64,000 nt of DNA from Sphingomicrobium arenosum (GTDB lineage: Bacteria > Pseudomonadota > Alphaproteobacteria > Sphingomonadales > Sphingomonadaceae), in assembly GCF_026157085.1 (NCBI RefSeq), contig NZ_JANPVN010000001.1:1116001-1180000 (forward strand), given 5' to 3'. Of this stretch, positions 52,463 through 61,071 are shown piece after piece. Position numbers and translations under genes: made by a program. Numbering within the stretch: the first letter of the stretch is position 1; every line of letters starts with the position of its first letter. The notes beneath the pieces are model-generated. The model made no database searches and was not told where the DNA came from. It saw nothing but the letters and a program-made list of their open reading frames with translations.

Positions 52463-53314
52463 TTACCACTTGGCGTCGGGATAGGTGCGCGGGAGATATT
52501 GCATCACCGCAAGCAAATGCCCGAGATGCTCCGAATGATGACCGCGCCGGCCGCCAAGGATGGGGCGCTGCTCGTCCGGCGCCGCCAGCGTCGCTTCCTC
52601 TAGCGTCACTGCAATCGCCGCGCGATACTCCTCCTCGAAGCTGCGCGGGTCGACCGCGATGCCGCGCTCCACGAGGCCTTCCAGCTCCTCGGTCACCTCG
52701 AACAGTTCGGGGATGAAGCGCCAGCACCAGTCGAGCCCCTCGGCCATCCGGCGTTTGCTCTCCTCGGTCCCATCGCCCAGCCGCACGATCCAGTCGGCCG
52801 ACAATTCGCGGTGATAGGCGACTTCCTTGACGCTCTTGGCGGCGATGCCCGCGATCGCTTCATCGCTCGACCCGGCCAGCCGCTCGAGCAGCATATGCTG
52901 CCAGGTGGAGAAGAGAAACTGCCGCGCCATCGTCTGCGCGAAATCGCCATTGGGCTGCTCGACCAGCAAGCAGTTGCGAAAATCGAGCACGTCGCGGTGG
53001 AATGCCAGCGCATCGGCATCCTTCGCTTCGCCATGCTCCGCCGCCAGCCCGAGCCAGTTGGTCGCCTGCCCGATCAGGTCGAGCCCCACGTTGGCAAGGC
53101 TCAAGTCCACCTCGAGCGCAGGCGCATGGCCGCACCATTCGCTGAGGCGCTGGCCGAGGATCAGCGCATCGTCGCCAAGCGCCGTCACATAAGCGGTAGT
53201 GGCCTCGTCATGCGCGCCGGCGGTCGGCGCGTCGAACTGGCCCTCGGGCGCGCCCGCATCCTTGGCGGCGGCCTTGGCTTCATCCTTTTCGGAGATGGTC
53301 GGCAGGCTCGGCAT
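52463..53314 (-). CDS. paaC: Phenylacetyl-CoA epoxidase structural subunit PaaC
   Basis: Non-catalytic ferritin-like subunit that pairs with PaaA. The 283-residue protein has ALILGQRLSEWCGHAPALEVDLSLANVGLDLIGQA, NFAQT-type DFAQTMARQFLFSTWQ and KEVAYHRELSADWIVRLGDGT, all characteristic of PaaC. About 30 N-terminal residues rich in Ala, Lys and Asp (MPSLPTISEKDEAKAAAKDAG) are extra compared with the usual protein. It overlaps the paaB stop by one base. Confidence 0.95.
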   Translation of the reverse strand: MPSLPTISEKDEAKAAAKDAGAPEGQFDAPTAGAHDEATTAYVTALGDDALILGQRLSEWCGHAPALEVDLSLANVGLDLIGQATNWLGLAAEHGEAKDADALAFHRDVLDFRNCLLVEQPNGDFAQTMARQFLFSTWQHMLLERLAGSSDEAIAGIAAKSVKEVAYHRELSADWIVRLGDGTEESKRRMAEGLDWCWRFIPELFEVTEELEGLVERGIAVDPRSFEEEYRAAIAVTLEEATLAAPDEQRPILGGRRGHHSEHLGHLLAVMQYLPRTYPDAKW

Positions 53315-53595
53315 TAGATGTGCTTCACCTCTTCGGGAATTTCATAGAAGGTCGGGTGCCGATAGATCTTGTCCTCGGCGGGCGCGAAGGTCGGCCCCGA
53401 CTGGTCGGGATCGCTGGCGACGATGTCCGAGGATTTCACCACCCACAGCGACACGCCCTCCATCCGCCGCGTATAGGTATCGCGCGCATGGTTCAGCGCC
53501 ATCTCCTTGTCGGGCGCATGGACGCTGCCGACATGACGGTGGCTGAGCCCCCCCTTGGCACGGACGAACACTTCCCAAAGCGGCCAATCGGACAT
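53314..53595 (-). CDS. paaB: Phenylacetyl-CoA epoxidase subunit PaaB
   Basis: Small bridging subunit of the epoxidase. The 93-residue protein begins MSDWPLWEVFVRAKGGLSHRH, then VGSVHAPDKEMALNHARDTYTRRMEGVSLWVV, the PaaB pattern. The start at 53595 was chosen over 53616 by family alignment. A repeat element separates it from paaA upstream. Confidence 0.95.
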   Translation of the reverse strand: MSDWPLWEVFVRAKGGLSHRHVGSVHAPDKEMALNHARDTYTRRMEGVSLWVVKSSDIVASDPDQSGPTFAPAEDKIYRHPTFYEIPEEVKHI

Positions 53596-53610
53596 GATCT
53601 CTCCCTGTAT

Positions 53611-53686
53611 CGTCATTGCGAGCGTAGCGAAGCAATCCAGTCACGCCGCTGTGGATTGCCGCGTCGCTACGCTCCTCGCAATGACG
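53611..53686. repeat. Inverted repeat CGTCATTGCGAGCGTAGCGAAGCAATCC between paaA and paaB
   Basis: CGTCATTGCGAGCGTAGCGAAGCAATCC is answered by GGATTGCCGCGTCGCTACGCTCCTCGCAATGACG, forming a long imperfect hairpin with a roughly 15-base loop. This repeat type is widespread in alphaproteobacterial genomes and differs from the CCCAGCGAAGGCTGGG family. It fills the paaA-paaB gap and is transcribed with the operon. Confidence 0.85.
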
Positions 53687-53697
53687 ATGTCAAACGA

Positions 53698-54690
53698 TCA
53701 GGCGACCTTCTTCGCCGCCTTCTTCGCCTCATGCGCATCGGCGGCCTCGCGCACCCAGGCGCCATTCTCCCACGCCTCACGGCGCGCCTTCATGCGCTCC
53801 TTGGCGACCGGCCCCTCGCCGCGCACGACGGCATAGAATTCTTCCCAGTCGATGTCGCCGAAATCGTAGCCGCCCTTGTCTTCGTTCCACGCGAGATCGG
53901 GATCGGGAACGGTCAGACCCGCATATTCAGCCTGCGGCACGGTGATATCGACGAACTTCTGCCGGAGCTCGTCATTGGTCTCGCGCTTGATGCGCCAGCG
54001 CATCGAGCGCTCGGTGTTGGGCGACTGATCGTCAGGCGGGCCGAACATCATCAGGCTCGGCCACCACCAGCGGTTGATCGCATCCTGCGCCATCCGCTTC
54101 TGCTCCTCGGTGCCGTTCGACAGCGCCAGCATCGCTTCATAACCCTGCCGCTGATGGAAACTTTCCTCCTTGCACACACGCACCATGGCGCGGGCATAGG
54201 GACCATAGCTCGCCCGCTGGAGCGGCACCTGGTTCATGATCGCCGCGCCATCGACCAGCCAGCCGATCGCCGCGATGTCCGCCCAGGTGAGCGTGGGATA
54301 ATTGAAGATGGTGCTATATTTCGCCTTGCCCGAATGCAGCGCCTCGACCATTTCCTCGCGGCTCGTGCCCAGCGTCTCGGCAGCGCAATAGAGGTAGAGG
54401 CCGTGCCCGCCCTCGTCCTGCACCTTGGCGAGCAGGATGGCCTTGCGGCGAAGGCTCGGCGCGCGGGTGATCCAATTGCCCTCGGGCAGCATCCCGACGA
54501 TTTCCGAATGCGCATGCTGCGAAATCTGGCGGACCAAGGTCTTCCTGTACGCCTCGGGCATCCAATCCTTGGGCTCGATGAACTCGTCGGCCGCCACGCG
54601 CGCCTCGAAGGCGTCGATCAGCTCCTGCGGCTCGGCCTCGCCGATCGCGGTGACATTCTTCTTCTGCTTGTCGAGTTCGGTCGTATACAT
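53698..54690 (-). CDS. paaA: Phenylacetyl-CoA epoxidase catalytic subunit PaaA
   Basis: Di-iron oxygenase subunit that epoxidises phenylacetyl-CoA. The 330-residue protein has ferritin-like iron motifs [18 protein letters not shown] and [16 protein letters not shown] (both ExxH), plus [22 protein letters not shown]. The C-terminus is lysine/alanine-rich. It heads paaA-B-C-E and diverges from the unknown gene at 54768 across about 75 bp. Confidence 0.96.
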   Translation of the reverse strand: MYTTELDKQKKNVTAIGEAEPQELIDAFEARVAADEFIEPKDWMPEAYRKTLVRQISQHAHSEIVGMLPEGNWITRAPSLRRKAILLAKVQDEGGHGLYLYCAAETLGTSREEMVEALHSGKAKYSTIFNYPTLTWADIAAIGWLVDGAAIMNQVPLQRASYGPYARAMVRVCKEESFHQRQGYEAMLALSNGTEEQKRMAQDAINRWWWPSLMMFGPPDDQSPNTERSMRWRIKRETNDELRQKFVDITVPQAEYAGLTVPDPDLAWNEDKGGYDFGDIDWEEFYAVVRGEGPVAKERMKARREAWENGAWVREAADAHEAKKAAKKVA

Positions 54691-54767
54691 ACCCCTGAGT
54701 TAGGCCGTTTGCCGGGCTTTTTCAATCTGGGCATATGGCCGTGCGTGGCGTGAGGGGGATGAGCTGC

Positions 54768-55901
54768 ATGAACGAGGCATTTGACGGGCCGCTGCTGCAA
54801 TGGGGCAATGGCGCGATCCTGTGCGAGGGCCATGTCCGCGTCTCGGGCGACGGCCCCGAACTGGCTGCGCTCGGCACGCTGCCTACCGGACCCGTCTGGA
54901 TCAGCGACTATTCGCACGATGCCACGCGGATGCACCTCGCCATCGCCAGCCACGAAGGGCCCGACGCCTACGGCTTCGTCCACCAGCTGAAGCGCCTCTT
55001 TTCCTTGAGCCTCCCACGCCAGCTCGGCGGCCTGCGTGACCTGCCATTGCTCATTGGCAGCCCTTCCAAGCGCCTTGAATATGATGTCGCCAAGGGCCGC
55101 GAGGACGAGCTTCATCTGATGACCAGCGTCGACATGCCCGCGCATCTCGGCGCTTGGGGCGACCGCTTCCGCTGCAAGCTCGCCGGCGCGCCCGGCGGGA
55201 CGAGACTCCTACTCGATGCAACCCTCCACCCGCGCAAGGGCGGCCCCCAGCCGCTCCCCGAGGAAATCCGCGTCGAGGTCGATATCCTCATCCCCCCGCC
55301 CTACGGCCAGCACCAGACCCGCTACGACAGCGAGGCGCGCTTCGACGACCCGCAGGCCCTGGACTGGCGCGCCCGCCGCTTCGCCAGCGCAGGGCCCGGC
55401 CATGTCGACTGGGGCCAGGGCGAGGGCCGCGGCCCCTTCGTCGCCTTTCACGAAAACAACGACCCACCATCGAGCGAGCCGCGCCTTCTGCTGCGCCCCG
55501 CCAGCGAGATGGTGCGCAGTTCGAGCGGCCATTATCGCGCCGTGACCGCCACCGACGGCCCCGAACTACTCCTTCCCATCAATTGGCGCCGCATCGCCGA
55601 ACTACTTTACGAAAAACCTTCCGCCCGCGTTGCCATGGCGGGCGACGGCATCGGCCATCTCGACGGCCAGTCGGGGCGGAGCGTCTATGAGTGCGGCGGC
55701 TACATGCGCCAGCCGATCGAGGAAGTGCTGATCGACCTCGACTGGGACGGCACCTGGCTGCGCATCGCCGCCGAGGGCACGCTTCAACAGGTCGAACGCA
55801 AGCTCGGCCCCCGCTTCACCGCCGCGCTCGACGTGCACGCCAACTGGCTGTCCGCCCACGCCCGCCTTCCCGCCGCCAAACCGACAGGAGCCGCCCGATG
55901 A
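54768..55901 (+). CDS. Uncharacterised protein divergent from paaA
   Basis: A 377-residue protein I cannot place. It starts MNEAFDGPLLQWGNGAILCEGHVRV, has mixed beta-rich composition, no signal peptide or membrane helix, and segments such as ISDYSHDATRMHLAIASHEGPDAYGFVHQLKRLFSLSLPRQLGGLRDLPLLIG. GAGGGGG precedes the ATG at 54768; 54759 and 54735 are alternative starts. It is the first of three overlapping genes. Position beside the paa genes may be coincidental. Confidence 0.7.
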   Translation: MNEAFDGPLLQWGNGAILCEGHVRVSGDGPELAALGTLPTGPVWISDYSHDATRMHLAIASHEGPDAYGFVHQLKRLFSLSLPRQLGGLRDLPLLIGSPSKRLEYDVAKGREDELHLMTSVDMPAHLGAWGDRFRCKLAGAPGGTRLLLDATLHPRKGGPQPLPEEIRVEVDILIPPPYGQHQTRYDSEARFDDPQALDWRARRFASAGPGHVDWGQGEGRGPFVAFHENNDPPSSEPRLLLRPASEMVRSSSGHYRAVTATDGPELLLPINWRRIAELLYEKPSARVAMAGDGIGHLDGQSGRSVYECGGYMRQPIEEVLIDLDWDGTWLRIAAEGTLQQVERKLGPRFTAALDVHANWLSAHARLPAAKPTGAAR

Positions 55902-56107
55902 TGCGTGAATGCCCCAAATGCCAGTCGATGCAGATCGAGGAAGGCTGGGTCCCCGACAACGGCTATGGCGCAATCCACGCCCCCGCCTTTCACCCCGGGA
56001 CGCCCGACAAGCGTTGGTGGGGTTTGAAGCACGCCAAGAAGGCGCTGATCCCCATCATCACCTACCGCTGCACCCGTTGCGGCTATCTCGAAAGCTATGC
56101 GAAGTGA
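55898..56107 (+). CDS. Small zinc-ribbon protein
   Basis: A 69-residue protein with two CxxC knuckles, ECPKCQS near the N-terminus and RCTRCGYLESYAK at the C-terminus, separated by about 50 residues containing GYGAIHAPAFHPGTPDKRWWG. AGGAG lies eight bases upstream and the ATG overlaps the preceding stop. A zinc-binding role is likely; target unknown. Confidence 0.78.
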   Translation: MMRECPKCQSMQIEEGWVPDNGYGAIHAPAFHPGTPDKRWWGLKHAKKALIPIITYRCTRCGYLESYAK

Positions 56108-56541
56108 AAGACTTTCTCGGTTTTTGCTGGTTGGGTGCGCTCCTCTTTCTGGCGGGGTGCGACAGGGGTGACGAAGGCTGTTTCAGAGTCCCCGTCGAGG
56201 AGGGAGGGCCTTCCCTGCCAACCGAAGCCCGATGCTTCGACGACCAACCGAGCGAGCGGATCGACGGCTATTTGAACTACCAGTTCGAAGCCGTGAGCTT
56301 CCATTCGGAGATGCCGCTACATGACGACATCTATTCCGACCTTGATGAAATGACTTGGGTTTACATCCCGGACGACGCTTCGGACCAGCTAGGCGGCGAG
56401 GCCATCTACAAGGTCAGCTTCGTCGGCAAGCGCGCCCGGGAGGCCGGCTTATACGGCCACATGGGCATGTTCGGCAGCGCCGTCAGTGTCGAACGCTTCG
56501 AAACGGTCGAGCGCATCCGCGACGTCTACCCGTGGTATTGA
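56104..56541 (+). CDS. Putative lipoprotein of unknown function
   Basis: A 145-residue protein starting with GTG that overlaps the previous stop (GTGA). The N-terminus MKDFLGFCWLGALLFLAGC carries a lipobox with the cysteine near position 19-20. The acidic mature domain contains CFRVPVEEGGPSLPTEARCFDD and VSFVGKRAREAGLYGHMGMFG. No family recognised. It completes the coupled trio 54768-56541. Confidence 0.68.
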   Translation: MKDFLGFCWLGALLFLAGCDRGDEGCFRVPVEEGGPSLPTEARCFDDQPSERIDGYLNYQFEAVSFHSEMPLHDDIYSDLDEMTWVYIPDDASDQLGGEAIYKVSFVGKRAREAGLYGHMGMFGSAVSVERFETVERIRDVYPWY

Positions 56542-56588
56542 CAGCCTTTGCGGTTGATTTGGGCGCTGCCTACGGAAAGAAGGATCAC

Positions 56589-57368
56589 ATGACCGACCAG
56601 ACCATCCTCATCACCCGCGACGATCACGTCGCCACCCTCACCCTCAACCGCCCGGACCGGTTGAACAGCTTCACCGCCGACATGCACGCCGAGCTGCGCC
56701 GCGCCATCCGCGAAGTCCATGATGCGCGCGTCCTCATCCTCACCGGCGCGGGGCGCGGTTTCTGTGCGGGCCAGGACCTCAACGACCGAAAGGTCGGCCC
56801 CAAGGATGCGGTCGATCTGGGCGAGACGGTCGAGGAGAGCTGGAACCCGCTCATCCGCACCATCGCCACCCTGCCCCAGCCGGTGCTGTGCGCGGTCAAC
56901 GGCGTGGCCGCCGGTGCGGGCGCCAATATCGCGCTCGCCTGTGACATGACCTTCGCCGCCCGCTCGGCGCGCTTCATCCAGAGCTTTTCCGCATTGGGCC
57001 TCATCCCCGATTCGGGTGGCAGCTGGCACCTCCCCCGCCTCGTTGGCCAGCAGCGCGCGCTCGGTCTCGCGCTCACGGGCGAGCCGCTCGGCGCCGAGCA
57101 GGCCGCCGACTGGGGCCTTATCTGGAAGGTTGTCGAGGACGACCTCCTCATGGAAGAGGTCCGCGCCACCGCGCACAAGCTCGCTTCCCTGCCGCCTTTG
57201 GGCCTCGCCGCCATCAAGAAGCTCATCCGCACGACGGGCAGCCGCGACCTCGATCACGAGCTCGCACTCCAGCGCGACGAGATGCGCCGCCTCGGCTACA
57301 CCGAGGACTATAAGGAAGGCGTCGCCGCCTTCCTCGAAAAGCGCAAGGCCACCTTCAAGGGCAAATAG
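56589..57368 (+). CDS. paaG: Enoyl-CoA hydratase-isomerase PaaG
   Basis: Probable 1,2-epoxyphenylacetyl-CoA isomerase (oxepin-CoA forming), the step after PaaABCE. The 259-residue crotonase has LTLNRPDRLNSFTADMH, AGRGFCAGQDLNDRK, VNGVAAGAGANIALACDM and the isomerase aspartate region LIPDSGGSWHLPRLVGQQRALGLALTGE. GFCAGQDL and LIPDSGG are typical of PaaG. AAAGAAGG lies a few bases before the ATG. paaZ is further downstream on the same strand. Confidence 0.92.
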   Translation: MTDQTILITRDDHVATLTLNRPDRLNSFTADMHAELRRAIREVHDARVLILTGAGRGFCAGQDLNDRKVGPKDAVDLGETVEESWNPLIRTIATLPQPVLCAVNGVAAGAGANIALACDMTFAARSARFIQSFSALGLIPDSGGSWHLPRLVGQQRALGLALTGEPLGAEQAADWGLIWKVVEDDLLMEEVRATAHKLASLPPLGLAAIKKLIRTTGSRDLDHELALQRDEMRRLGYTEDYKEGVAAFLEKRKATFKGK

Positions 57369-57572
57369 CCTTCGCTCCACGAAAAAGGTCCGCCGATAGT
57401 CGATTCGACTGGCGTATCCGACCGTTCCTCCGGAAAATCGTTGCTCGGTTCGCGCCTGATCGCGGCCCGCGATCGCACCGACATGCCGCTCTGCCGCGTC
57501 ATTTGTCGAACCGTTTAGACCGGTCGTCGTTCGCTTCTGTCGCCGGGTCATGGCACGACCTAGTCGAAAGGG

Positions 57573-58220
57573 ATGAAAGTTCACGGCGACTATCATCGCG
57601 ACGGCTATGCGCATCTCGAGCATGTGCTCGCGCCCGAGATCACGCGCGCCTTCCTCGGCAAGCTGCACCGCGACTTGGGCGGCGGCCCTATCGACATGCG
57701 GCGCATGAAGCAGGTCAATCTCGTCGAACGCCCGACCGCCGACATCTACGGCATGCATTATGCGCCGATGCTGGCGCTGTTGTGGGGACTGACGCCGACG
57801 ATGGAGCAACTTGTGGGCAAGCGCCTCCTGCCGACCTACGACTATTTCCGCCTCTATCGCGAGGGCGATATCTGCCGGGTCCATCACGACCGCCCGAGCT
57901 GCGAGCACAGTCTCTCGCTCACTCTCGATTATGCTGATGACCGGATCTGGCCCATCGAGGTCGGGGCCGACGCGCGCGAGCCCAATGCCGGTGTCGACGA
58001 GGATTTCGGCAAGGAGGCGTTCAGTCGGATCGAGATGCGCGCGGGCGATGCGCTGCTCTACAATGGTGTCGCGCATCGGCACGGCCGCATCACCCGCAAC
58101 CCCAATCGCTGGTCGGCGCACCTGTTCATGCATTGGGTCGATGCCGACGGCCCTTATGCGGACCATGCCTTCGACCAGCAGCCCGTGCCCGAGAAAATCG
58201 ACTTCCAGTTCATTGCCTGA
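57573..58220 (+). CDS. 2OG-Fe(II) oxygenase-like protein
   Basis: A 215-residue protein resembling prolyl-hydroxylase-type dioxygenases: an iron HxD motif in VHHDRPSCEHSLSLTLDYADD, and a distal His with Arg in GVAHRHGRITRNPNRWSAHLFMHWV. The N-terminus HRDGYAHLEHVLAPEI is also typical. AAAGGG abuts the ATG, so the ribosome site is unusually close. The substrate is unknown. It is preceded by 204 bp and is not clearly part of the paa unit. Confidence 0.8.
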   Translation: MKVHGDYHRDGYAHLEHVLAPEITRAFLGKLHRDLGGGPIDMRRMKQVNLVERPTADIYGMHYAPMLALLWGLTPTMEQLVGKRLLPTYDYFRLYREGDICRVHHDRPSCEHSLSLTLDYADDRIWPIEVGADAREPNAGVDEDFGKEAFSRIEMRAGDALLYNGVAHRHGRITRNPNRWSAHLFMHWVDADGPYADHAFDQQPVPEKIDFQFIA

Positions 58221-58237
58221 GCCGTCCGACGCCAGCG

Positions 58238-58264
58238 TCGCCCCTCGCCCCTCGCCCCTCGCCC
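58238..58264. repeat. Tandem TCGCCCC heptamer
   Basis: Three perfect TCGCCCC units and a fourth partial copy (TCGCCC), followed by a very GC-rich stretch of CGCGCC motifs to about 58300. It lies just after the oxygenase stop; a slippage-prone microsatellite. Confidence 0.8.
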
Positions 58265-58457
58265 GGCGCCACGCGCCGCTCGCCGCGCGCCGCGCGCCGC
58301 CAACTCCTTTTCGAGATCGGATCGCGGAAAAAACGCCCGACACTTCGGCGAGCATCGGGTGATGCCATAGCACCCCCTGCCCGTTCGAAGACCGATCGCA
58401 CAGCCCTTCCCAGAGCCCTGTCGCCAAGACCAATGCCGCAGCACGCGACGCGGTGGT

Positions 58458-58814
58458 CTACCCCAAGACCCTTGTTAAGGCGGCCGCACCGCTGACCAGC
58501 CCCTGTGCCAGCGCCGCGCCGCACAGCACGCCGACCACACCGACGATCACCGAATGCAGCAGGGACGGCTCCTCAGCCCGCGCCTCATCACGCCTCCACT
58601 CATGCGCGTGCCGGGGCACCAGTCGCCGTAACTGCGCCTGTCGTCCGTCGGGCACCTCCGCACCCCCATGCGGCACGAGCAACGAACGACTGTCCTCGAC
58701 CCGGCGTGGGTAGCTGTTCGGCACGTCGATCGCTGCCCGCTCCCATGCCGAGCGTGGCAGCTCGTCGGGGGTCGGGCGGCGCGGGGCCGGGTCGAAGCGG
58801 TGACGCATGTCCAT
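58458..58814 (-). CDS. Hypothetical single-pass membrane protein
   Basis: A 118-residue frame with a basic, proline-rich N-terminus (MDMRHRFDPAPRRPTPDELPRSAWERAAIDVP) and a C-terminal hydrophobic helix (SVIVGVVGVLCGAALAQGLVSGAAAL), a tail-anchored layout. It lies in a GC-rich region with several open frames on both strands, so the call is tentative, although this frame has the most protein-like composition. Confidence 0.45.
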   Translation of the reverse strand: MDMRHRFDPAPRRPTPDELPRSAWERAAIDVPNSYPRRVEDSRSLLVPHGGAEVPDGRQAQLRRLVPRHAHEWRRDEARAEEPSLLHSVIVGVVGVLCGAALAQGLVSGAAALTRVLG

Positions 58815-58981
58815 GACCCGCTTCTACGCCTGCTCGGCCGCGAAGGCTCGAAAGAGAGGGTCCGAAACGGACCTCGACCCCCGCAGGTGACACCATCGAG
58901 GACGTGGAGAACATCGGTTGCCCCTTGCCCCCGCCCCCCGCTACGAGGGGCGCCGGACCCGCGTCAGGAGAGAGTGACCCC

Positions 58982-61003
58982 ATGAAGACCGCCGAACTGA
59001 TGAATTACGCCCGTGACGAATGGACGCGGGGCCAGGGCGATCTTCGCGCCATCCCCAGCGCCATCGACGGCAGCCCCATCGCCGCGACCGGTTCGGACGG
59101 CCTCGATTTCGCCGCCATGCTCGCCCACGCCCGCACCGTCGGCGGCCCCGCGCTGCGCGCCATGACCTTTCACGAACGCGCCTGGATGCTGAAGACGCTG
59201 GGTCTCGCCATCATGGAGCGAAAGGAAGAGCTGTACGCGCTCAATCCGCATTCGGGCGCCACGCGCAAGGATGGCTGGATCGACATCGACGGCGGCGCGC
59301 TCACGTTGCTGAGCTACTCCTCCACCGGGCGCAAGAAGCTGCCCGACGCCCATGTCCTCCTCGACGGCGAACAAGAGCCGCTCGCCAAGGAACCGGGCTT
59401 CGTCGGCCAGCATATCATGACGCCCAAACAGGGTGCGGCGGTCCACATCAACGCCTTCAATTTCCCCGTCTGGGGGATGCTCGAGAAGGTCGCGCCGACG
59501 CTGCTCGCGGGCATGCCCTGCATCGTGAAGCCCGCCACCGCGACCGCCTATCTCGCCGAAGCCGCCTTTCGCATCCTGATCGAGACGGGCGTACTGCCCG
59601 AAGGCGCGGTCCAGCTGATCGTCGGCGGGGTCGGCGACCTGTTCGACCATCTCACCGGCCAGGACGTCGTCAGCTTCACCGGCTCGGCGCAGACGGCGAA
59701 CAAGCTCAAGAACCATCCGACTGTGCTGCGCGAGAGCGTCACCTTCGTCGCCGAACAAGACAGCCTCAACGCCTCCGTCCTCGGCCCCGACGCCACGGAG
59801 GGCAGCCCCGAATTCGCGATGTTTATCGACGAGGTCGTGCGCGAAATGACGGTCAAGGCGGGGCAGAAGTGCACCGCGATTCGCCGCGCGATCGTCCCCG
59901 CCGCGCAGCTCGACGCGGTCGAGAAGGCGATGACCGAGAAACTTTCCGCGCTCACCATCGGCGACCCGCGCGAGAAAGAGACCCAGCTGGGCGCCCTCGT
60001 CTCGTGCAGCCAGCGCGACGACGTCCGCGCCAAGATCGCCGAACTGGTGGAGGGCGGCGCGCGCGTCGTGTGCGGCGACCCCGATGCCAATGTCGGCACC
60101 GAGGGCGGCGCCTTCATCACCCCCTGCCTCCTGCGCGCCGACGATCCGTGGAGCGCCGATGCAGTGCATGACGTCGAGGCCTTCGGCCCCGTCGCCACCA
60201 TCATGCCCTACAAGGACGTGGACGACGCCATCGCGCTCGCCAATCGCGGCATGGGCAGCCTCGCCTTGTCGATGTTCAGCCATGATCCCACCGCCGCCGC
60301 CACCTTCATCCGCGGTGCCGCCGCCTTTCACGGCCGCATGCTCGTCCTCAACCGCGACAATGCCAAGCTTTCGACCGGTCACGGCAGTCCCCTCCCCGTC
60401 CTCGTCCATGGCGGCCCTGGCCGCGCCGGCGGTTCGGAGGAAATGGGCGGCGTGCGCGGCCTGCATCATTATATGCAGCGCACCGCCATCCAATCGACCC
60501 CTTCGATGATCGCGGCGATCAGCGGCCAATATGTCGCGGGCGCGCCCAAGCACGAGAGCCCCGTCCACCCCTTCCGCCTCAAGATGAGCGAGATGGAATT
60601 GGGCCAGACCTTCTTTTCCAAGAGCCGTCAGGTGAACATCGAGGACATCGAACGCTTCGCCCGCTTCACCGGCGACACCTTCTACGCCCATATGGACGAG
60701 GAAGCCGCCAAGGCCTCGCCGATCTTCGAGGGCCGCGTCGCCCACGGCTATCTGATCCTCAGCTTCGCCGCCGGCCTGTTCGTCGACCCCGAGCCCGGCC
60801 CCGTCCTCGCCAACACCGGCATAGAGGATCTGAAGTTCCTCACCCCGCTCTATCCGGGCGACAGCATGCGCGTCGAACTCACGGTGAAGTCCAAGTCGAT
60901 CAAGTCGGAAGAGACCGGGGTCGTGAAGTGGGCGGTCGAGATCTTCAACCAGGACGAAGAGCTCGTCGCGACCTACACACTCCTCACCGAAAACACGCCC
61001 TAG
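58982..61003 (+). CDS. paaZ: Bifunctional oxepin-CoA hydrolase / semialdehyde dehydrogenase PaaZ
   Basis: Opens the oxepin-CoA ring and oxidises the resulting semialdehyde. The 673-residue protein has an aldehyde dehydrogenase domain (HINAFNFPVWGMLEKVAPTLLAGMPCIVKPA, SFTGSAQTANKL, catalytic cysteine in GQKCTAIRRAIVPAAQ) and from about residue 540 a MaoC-like hydratase domain (FTGDTFYAHMDEEAAKASPIFEGRVAHGYLILS). AGGAGAGAG precedes the ATG. Both catalytic halves appear intact. Confidence 0.95.
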   Translation: MKTAELMNYARDEWTRGQGDLRAIPSAIDGSPIAATGSDGLDFAAMLAHARTVGGPALRAMTFHERAWMLKTLGLAIMERKEELYALNPHSGATRKDGWIDIDGGALTLLSYSSTGRKKLPDAHVLLDGEQEPLAKEPGFVGQHIMTPKQGAAVHINAFNFPVWGMLEKVAPTLLAGMPCIVKPATATAYLAEAAFRILIETGVLPEGAVQLIVGGVGDLFDHLTGQDVVSFTGSAQTANKLKNHPTVLRESVTFVAEQDSLNASVLGPDATEGSPEFAMFIDEVVREMTVKAGQKCTAIRRAIVPAAQLDAVEKAMTEKLSALTIGDPREKETQLGALVSCSQRDDVRAKIAELVEGGARVVCGDPDANVGTEGGAFITPCLLRADDPWSADAVHDVEAFGPVATIMPYKDVDDAIALANRGMGSLALSMFSHDPTAAATFIRGAAAFHGRMLVLNRDNAKLSTGHGSPLPVLVHGGPGRAGGSEEMGGVRGLHHYMQRTAIQSTPSMIAAISGQYVAGAPKHESPVHPFRLKMSEMELGQTFFSKSRQVNIEDIERFARFTGDTFYAHMDEEAAKASPIFEGRVAHGYLILSFAAGLFVDPEPGPVLANTGIEDLKFLTPLYPGDSMRVELTVKSKSIKSEETGVVKWAVEIFNQDEELVATYTLLTENTP

Positions 61004-61007
61004 GCCC

Positions 61008-61033
61008 GGAACGATCGGCGATTTTCTCCCGTT
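61008..61033 (+). promoter_or_regulatory. EcfG general-stress promoter
   Basis: GGAAC (61008-61012), 17 bases, CGTT (61030-61033): an exact match to the alphaproteobacterial EcfG consensus GGAAC-N16/17-CGTT. It begins five bases after the paaZ stop and lies 38 bases upstream of the CBS-domain gene, giving a plausible leader with GGGAG before the ATG. Confidence 0.75.
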
Positions 61034-61071
61034 AGTCTGTTGAATTTAGACAGAAAAGTGGGAGTACGACC

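Noticed and set aside
58221-58457. Several overlapping short frames in the GC-rich stretch after the oxygenase
   Set aside because: All are Arg/Ala/Pro-rich, arise from TCGCCCC and CGCGCC repeats and lack start signals.
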